Of a stretch of DNA of 36,517 nt, positions 32,291-36,517 are shown piece by piece. Origin of the DNA: Planctomycetaceae bacterium (lineage in GTDB: Bacteria; Planctomycetota; Phycisphaerae; Phycisphaerales; Zrk34); contig NYZD01000063.1 in assembly GCA_002685935.1 (NCBI GenBank), forward strand, positions 1 through 36,517, read 5' to 3'. Below the pieces are notes generated by a model. It had not been told where the DNA came from. It worked only from the letters and a program-made list of their open reading frames with translations, and did no database searches. Numbering within the stretch: position 1 is the first letter of the stretch; each line of letters starts with the position of its first letter. Made by a program: the position numbers and the translations under genes.

Positions 32291-33094
32291 ATGCCCGGCA
32301 TGCTCGATGACCTCGCCCGGCACAATCAGCAGCGGTGGGAAGCGCTGGCCCGGGGCAACGTGATGTTCTCGCGTCCGTGGCTGGATCTGGATGCCGACAC
32401 CGCCCGGCAGCGTCTCGATGAGACCGGGATCATGGGCGACGTGACCGGCAAGAACGTGCTGTGTCTGGCCGGCGGGGGCGGGCAGCAGACCGCGGCGTTC
32501 GCCCTGCTCGGCGCACATGTCACTGTGGTCGACTTTTGCGAGACACAACTGCAGCGCGTACGCGACGCGGCCGAGCACTACGGCCACGATGTGCGCATCG
32601 TGCAGGGCGACTTCCGCGATCTATCGTGCTGCGACGATGAGTCGTTCGATTTGGTGTATCACGTCCACTCGCTGAACTTCATCCCTGATCCCGCGCCGGT
32701 GTTTGATGAAGCCGCCCGCGTGCTGCGCACCGGCGGCCTTTATCGCCTGCACTACACGAACCCGGCGCATCACGGCGTCGACGACGACTCATGGAACGGG
32801 CAGGGATACCTGATCACCCAGCCGTTCGTCGACGGCGGGGAAGTCGTGTGGACCGATCAATGGTGGATGGTGGATGACGGCTCAGGCAACCGGCGTCAGA
32901 TCGAAGGCCCACGCGAGTTCCGCCACAGTCTTTCAACGGTGGTCAACGGTCTGATCCGGCGCGGCTTTGTGCTGCTGCATTTGTCCGAGGACGGCAACGG
33001 TGATCTGGACGCCGAGCCCGGCACGTGGCATCACTACGAGGCCTACTGCCCGCCGTGGCTGTGCCTATGGGCGCAGCTCGCGCGGTCCGTATAG
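32291..33094 (+). CDS. Class I SAM-dependent methyltransferase
   Basis: A protein of 267 residues. The Rossmann-like fold carries NVLCLAGGGGQQTAAFALLG (SAM-binding GxGxG-like motif I), VTVVDFCETQLQRVRDAAEH (acidic ribose-binding Asp), VRIVQGDFRDLS and DESFDLVYHVHSLNFIPD, then EAARVLRTGGLYRLHYTNP. Methyl donor binding is clear; the acceptor is unknown. The C-terminal part is aromatic-rich (WTDQWWMVDDG, WHHYEAYCPPWLCLWAQ). The start is uncertain: ATG at 32291 or 32300; neither has a Shine-Dalgarno sequence, and the frame is open further upstream. The gene is divergent from glyS across 159 bp and converges with the RNase R gene. Confidence 0.85.
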   Translation: MPGMLDDLARHNQQRWEALARGNVMFSRPWLDLDADTARQRLDETGIMGDVTGKNVLCLAGGGGQQTAAFALLGAHVTVVDFCETQLQRVRDAAEHYGHDVRIVQGDFRDLSCCDDESFDLVYHVHSLNFIPDPAPVFDEAARVLRTGGLYRLHYTNPAHHGVDDDSWNGQGYLITQPFVDGGEVVWTDQWWMVDDGSGNRRQIEGPREFRHSLSTVVNGLIRRGFVLLHLSEDGNGDLDAEPGTWHHYEAYCPPWLCLWAQLARSV

Positions 33095-33135
33095 ATCAGC
33101 CAACTCAACGTACATGTGATGGATCCCACGGCGGC

Positions 33136-35496
33136 TCAACGCCCGCGCCGATTTCCGCGTTTGCCCCTGGCTTTGGGCTTGCCTTTGGTCTTGGGCGTGG
33201 CGCGCTTCGCCTTGGTTTTGGCTGCGGCCTGCTTGCGCTTCTGTTTGGCCGGGTGAGCGGGCGGTGAATCCAGGACGATCAGATCCAACTCGCGCCGGGA
33301 CAGGTCCACGCGGTTGATCTTCACCTTAAACTGATCGCCGATGGTGATCGACCGGCCGGAGCGTTGCGCAACGACCGATCCGGTTTGCTCGTTGAATCTC
33401 CACCGCTCGCCGGGCGCGCCGGGGAGCTTGTCGTTGCGGACCAGTCCTTCGACCAGGTACCGATCGATCTGGATGAAGATGCCGAATCCGGTCACGCCGG
33501 TCACGGTGCCCGCGAACGTGTCGCCGACGTGCTTTTCCAACAGTTGCAGGACGAGGAACTCGCGCAGCTCGCGCTCCGCGGCCTCGCTGTTGCGCTCAGT
33601 GGCGGAGCAGTGTCGGCCCATCGTCTGCAGGTCCAGCTCATCCAATACACCGGACATGTCAGCCAACTTGCCCGCGATACGTTTGCGGGCCTGCGGCGAA
33701 CGCGGCAACTGGTTCTTGTCGCCCATCACCCCGATCAGCGCGGCCAGCGCGCGGTGGACGGTCAGGTCCGGATAGCGACGAATCGGCGACGTAAAGTGCG
33801 TGTAATGCTCCGACGCCAGCGCGAAATGCCCGATCAGGGCCGGCGCGTATTCGGCCTTGGTCAGCGTCTTGAGCACCGCCAGATGCACCGCCGTCGCACT
33901 GGGCTTGCCGCGCGTGGATTCCAACAGCGCCTGCAATTCACGACGGGACGGATTGGACGGAATGTTATGCCCTGCCACGCGCGCAAACTGGCGCAACCCC
34001 TCGGTGTCGTGTGCACCGGGATCGGGGTGAATGCGGCGAATCAGCGGCACATTCAGGTCGGCGAACACCCGTGCGACCGCTTCGTTGGCCTCAACCATGA
34101 ACGTCTCGATCAACTGATGCGTGTACGCGTCGTCTTCCTTCTGGGCATCGACCACGCGGCCGGTCTTGTCGTAAACCAGTTCCACCTCGGGTAGATCCAG
34201 CGAGATCATGCCCTGACCCACGCGGCGCTTGCGGATGATCTTCGACAGTTCATTCATGTCAGCCAGAGCTTGACGCAGCTTCTTGGTGTACGGCACGTCG
34301 CTGCGGGATTCAGCGCGGGCTTCCTGATCACCCTTGCCGTCGATCAGGGCCTGCGCTTCGAGATACGTCAGGCGATGGTCAGATTCAATGACCGATCGTG
34401 CGAAGCGCGCCGAGCGCACCGCGCCCTTGCCGTCGTATCGAATGAAGGCCGACATCGCGAGCCGCGCCACGCTGGGCTGCAACGAGCACAGGCCGTTGCT
34501 CAAGACTTCAGGCAACATGGGGATGACTTTGCGCGGCAGGTACGTCGAGTTGCCTCGCTCGTACGCCTCATCTCCCAAGGCCGACCCGGGCGTGACGAAC
34601 GCCGAAACGTCAGCGATGTGCACGCCCAGTTCCCATCCGCCGTCGTCATGCGTGATGCTGATCGCATCGTCATAATCCTGGGCGTCGGGCGGATCGATGG
34701 TCAGCGTGAACAGATCGCGCAGATCGCTGCGGTCGTCCGAAGCGCCTTCGCTATCCAGCTTCTGAAACCTCTGCACGCAACGGCGAGCTTCTTCGACCAC
34801 CGCATCGGGGAATTCATCGGCCAGACCAAATGCCCGGCAGATCGCGGTGGTTTCGACGTCCGGCTCGCCGGTCTGCCCGAGCACCTCCACAATCACGCCC
34901 TCGGCGAGCATGTCGCCCTCGGGAAAGTGCGTCAACTCGACGACGACCTTCGAACCGGCCGCGGCGAATTTGGCGCCCGGATCGCGCACCATCACCGGAC
35001 CGGGCAGGGCCGTGCCGTCGACATCGACCATCCATCGCCCGGATCGTTCGATCAGATTCCCCGGAAAGCGCGTGTTGCCGCGCTGGATAATCTCGGTCAC
35101 GCGACCGGTCACCCGGTCGGGCTGCGATCCGCGCCGCCCACCCCGATGCCGCACCTCAGCCCGCACGCGATCACCGGTCAGAGCGCCGGCGGTATCGCGC
35201 GGCCCCACAAACAGGTCCCCATGGCTGTTGCGTGAATCGGGGATCACAAACCCGAAGCCGCGGTCGTTCAGCTTGAATTTGCCGGTGACCTCGCGCCCCA
35301 TCGAAGGCAGCGCCACGGTTTCCGACGATCCCATCACCACCTGCCCGTCATCGGCAAGCTGCTCGACAGCCTCGACGAACGCGTCGTAGTTCTTCTCCTC
35401 GATGCCCAGATCGGACGCCAGGTCCTCCAAATCCTGTGGCTGGTAAGCGCGGTGGTGGACGTGTTGGAGGATGCGGTGTTGGAAACGTTCAGGCAT
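33136..35496 (-). CDS. rnr: Ribonuclease R
   Basis: A protein of 786 residues. RNase R is a processive 3'-5' exoribonuclease that degrades structured RNA. Domains in order: N-terminal winged helix (about 1-65), two cold-shock OB folds (REVTGKFKLNDRGFGFVIPD and onward, to about 240), RNB catalytic domain with TIDPPDAQDYDDAIS (Asp residues for Mg) and ALASEHYTHFTSPIRRYPDL, S1 domain (FAGTVTGVTGFGIFIQIDRY) and a Lys/Arg-rich tail (KQKRKQAAAKTKAKRATPKT and on to the end). The tail is typical of RNase R and binds RNA or ribosomes. Length is normal. It looks like a single-gene unit, its stop converging with the methyltransferase gene. Confidence 0.96.
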   Translation of the reverse strand: MPERFQHRILQHVHHRAYQPQDLEDLASDLGIEEKNYDAFVEAVEQLADDGQVVMGSSETVALPSMGREVTGKFKLNDRGFGFVIPDSRNSHGDLFVGPRDTAGALTGDRVRAEVRHRGGRRGSQPDRVTGRVTEIIQRGNTRFPGNLIERSGRWMVDVDGTALPGPVMVRDPGAKFAAAGSKVVVELTHFPEGDMLAEGVIVEVLGQTGEPDVETTAICRAFGLADEFPDAVVEEARRCVQRFQKLDSEGASDDRSDLRDLFTLTIDPPDAQDYDDAISITHDDGGWELGVHIADVSAFVTPGSALGDEAYERGNSTYLPRKVIPMLPEVLSNGLCSLQPSVARLAMSAFIRYDGKGAVRSARFARSVIESDHRLTYLEAQALIDGKGDQEARAESRSDVPYTKKLRQALADMNELSKIIRKRRVGQGMISLDLPEVELVYDKTGRVVDAQKEDDAYTHQLIETFMVEANEAVARVFADLNVPLIRRIHPDPGAHDTEGLRQFARVAGHNIPSNPSRRELQALLESTRGKPSATAVHLAVLKTLTKAEYAPALIGHFALASEHYTHFTSPIRRYPDLTVHRALAALIGVMGDKNQLPRSPQARKRIAGKLADMSGVLDELDLQTMGRHCSATERNSEAAERELREFLVLQLLEKHVGDTFAGTVTGVTGFGIFIQIDRYLVEGLVRNDKLPGAPGERWRFNEQTGSVVAQRSGRSITIGDQFKVKINRVDLSRRELDLIVLDSPPAHPAKQKRKQAAAKTKAKRATPKTKGKPKARGKRGNRRGR

Positions 35497-35586
35497 GAGC
35501 GGTGGTCACCATTGCGATAGCTGGAGCCGGATTATACCGTGATGGGCGTTGACCGAAGCGCCTGACCCCAACCACGGGAAAAACCC

Positions 35587-35958
35587 ATGTCCACCACCGA
35601 GCAGATCGAACAAGCCGCGACCGAGCTGGGTCGCCTCATCGCCGACCACCCCCACGCCAAAGCGATGGCCGATGCCCAGGCCCAACTCGAAGCCGATCCC
35701 GAGGCCCGGCAGTTGATCACCGACCTGAACCGACAGGCCCAGGTGCTCGGCGAAAAACAGCAGAACCAGCAGCCGATCGAGGTCGAAGACAAGAAGAAGA
35801 TGGAAGCGATCCAGAATCAGGTTGCCGCCAATCCGCTGATCGGCAGGCTTCAGGTCGTGCAGATGGATTATCTGGACCTCATGCGCCGCGCGAATCAGGC
35901 GATCGATCAGGCCTCAGGCGATGCGGTCGGCGGCCCGCCGGCCAACGGAGCAGATTAA
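35587..35958 (+). CDS. YlbF/YmcA-family protein
   Basis: A protein of 123 residues, all helical and charged. The pattern AATELGRLIADHPHAKAMAD, EADPEARQLITDLNRQAQVL and NPLIGRLQVVQMDYLDLMRR is that of the Com_YlbF family (PF06133). In Bacillus subtilis YlbF and YmcA, with YaaT, form a complex that affects RNase Y-dependent mRNA processing and development; a similar role here is not shown. The adjacent RNase R gene on the other strand is suggestive only. The Gly/Pro-rich tail (AVGGPPANGAD) is short and disordered. Confidence 0.8.
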   Translation: MSTTEQIEQAATELGRLIADHPHAKAMADAQAQLEADPEARQLITDLNRQAQVLGEKQQNQQPIEVEDKKKMEAIQNQVAANPLIGRLQVVQMDYLDLMRRANQAIDQASGDAVGGPPANGAD

Positions 35959-36003
35959 GCGCACGGCCGTGCCCGACACCCTTTGCGCGACTATCGTGTT
36001 GCC

Positions 36004-36517
36004 ATGATGAGACTCCGGGCCATCTGTGTTGCGTTGAGCCTCTGGCCCGCTGCGAGTGCGGCGGCTGAATCTGTTGCGCTGGACATCTTCGATCTTTCGG
36101 CGCTCCCGGCCGACGCTTGGCAACCGCTGGGCAAGAGCGATCCGGTGGCGCCCGCCCAAATGGGCACTCAGCGGGCAACTCAATTTATCTGTCGATTCGC
36201 CAACCTGCCCAGCCGCGGCGGGTGGGATCACAACACCGCGCTCGATTTAAGCCGCTTCGGGCGGTTCAGTTTCCAGATTCACACCGACCACCCCCAGCAC
36301 ATCACCCACGCCTCCCTGTATTTCCGCAGCGCCAAGGGCTGGTACGCCGGCCACTTCCGTCTGCATCAGCCCGGCGCCACGACCATCACGCTCGGCAAGG
36401 CCGACTTCGACATTGAAGACAAGCCCACCGGCTGGCACGCGATCGACGGTGTCCGCCTGGCATTCTGGAAACGTGGCGACACCCCCGACACCGCGCGCTT
36501 CACGGTCAGCCAGCTCC
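36004..36517 (+). CDS. Exported protein, 5' part only (runs off the window)
   Basis: The frame is open from ATG at 36004 to the window edge (171 codons seen). Residues 1-21 form a signal peptide (MMRLRAICVALSLWPAASAA). The mature part has a beta-rich pattern: DIFDLSALPADAWQPLGKSD, GGWDHNTALDLSRFGRFSF, then ASLYFRSAKGWYAGHF, TITLGKADFDIED and GVRLAFWKRGDTPDTARFTV. This resembles a carbohydrate-binding-like jelly roll at the front of larger exported planctomycete proteins, but no family can be named with confidence. There is no Shine-Dalgarno sequence; TATCGT lies six bases before the ATG. The catalytic or other C-terminal part, if any, is outside. Confidence 0.7.
   Translation, partial: MMRLRAICVALSLWPAASAAAESVALDIFDLSALPADAWQPLGKSDPVAPAQMGTQRATQFICRFANLPSRGGWDHNTALDLSRFGRFSFQIHTDHPQHITHASLYFRSAKGWYAGHFRLHQPGATTITLGKADFDIEDKPTGWHAIDGVRLAFWKRGDTPDTARFTVSQL

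Noticed and set aside
1-36517. A new defence system or biosynthetic gene cluster
   Set aside because: No nuclease-plus-sensor pair, restriction, toxin-antitoxin, NRPS, PKS or RiPP genes are seen; most genes are housekeeping or single metabolic enzymes.

Overview
The window reads as chromosomal DNA of a GC-rich, flagellated, Gram-negative planctomycete, most likely of the Phycisphaerae. Evidence for this: a PEP-CTERM tail next to a dockerin-like remnant; lpxD for lipopolysaccharide; fliD and fliS for flagella; an archaeal/eukaryotic-type glycyl-tRNA synthetase; and many families that planctomycetes carry in numbers (DegT/DnrJ aminotransferases, Amidohydro_2 hydrolases, phytanoyl-CoA dioxygenases, non-HemE uroporphyrinogen-decarboxylase-like proteins). 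The placement is an inference from gene content only.

Layout. 1-4.4 kb is an accessory, decaying stretch. Its first 1.6 kb is visibly poorer in GC than the rest. It holds a probably frameshifted hypothetical gene, a small membrane protein, a broken PEP-CTERM/dockerin tail, a tetratricopeptide-repeat (TPR) gene with a truncated copy beside it, a repeated sequence of about 95 bp, and a lone DUF5681 gene of the kind carried by mobile elements. 4.4-10.9 kb holds a URO-D-like methyltransferase-type gene, a ParA ATPase divergent from lpxD, a coupled dioxygenase/acyltransferase pair, and an EI24/CysZ-like membrane protein. 10.9-17.4 kb is core metabolism: ilvC with its own promoter and terminator, divergent from an aroK-aroA-oligogalacturonate-lyase-like operon that ends in a strong hairpin, then HU, plsY and dut. 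17.4-21.9 kb is an operon of two DegT aminotransferases and two amidohydrolases; one amidohydrolase is interrupted by a single TGA codon. 21.9-27 kb carries fliS and an unusually long fliD, separated by an SGNH hydrolase and a small O6-alkylguanine-DNA alkyltransferase. 27-36.5 kb holds an AAC(3)-family acetyltransferase, an exported double-SIS protein, a threonine-dehydratase-like enzyme, glyS, a methyltransferase, RNase R, a YlbF-family protein and the start of an exported protein that runs off the window.

I saw no defence system, CRISPR array, intact transposon, tRNA or rRNA. The observations most worth a second look are: (1) five genes without a Shine-Dalgarno sequence have a -10-like TANNNT box only 6-9 nt before the start codon, which suggests leaderless mRNAs; (2) the dioxygenase has a well-placed Shine-Dalgarno sequence but an ATC codon where the start should be; (3) a TGG-to-TGA nonsense change in an otherwise intact amidohydrolase; (4) the duplicated aminotransferase/amidohydrolase operon; (5) the 1086-residue FliD with five or six hook-IN-like modules.
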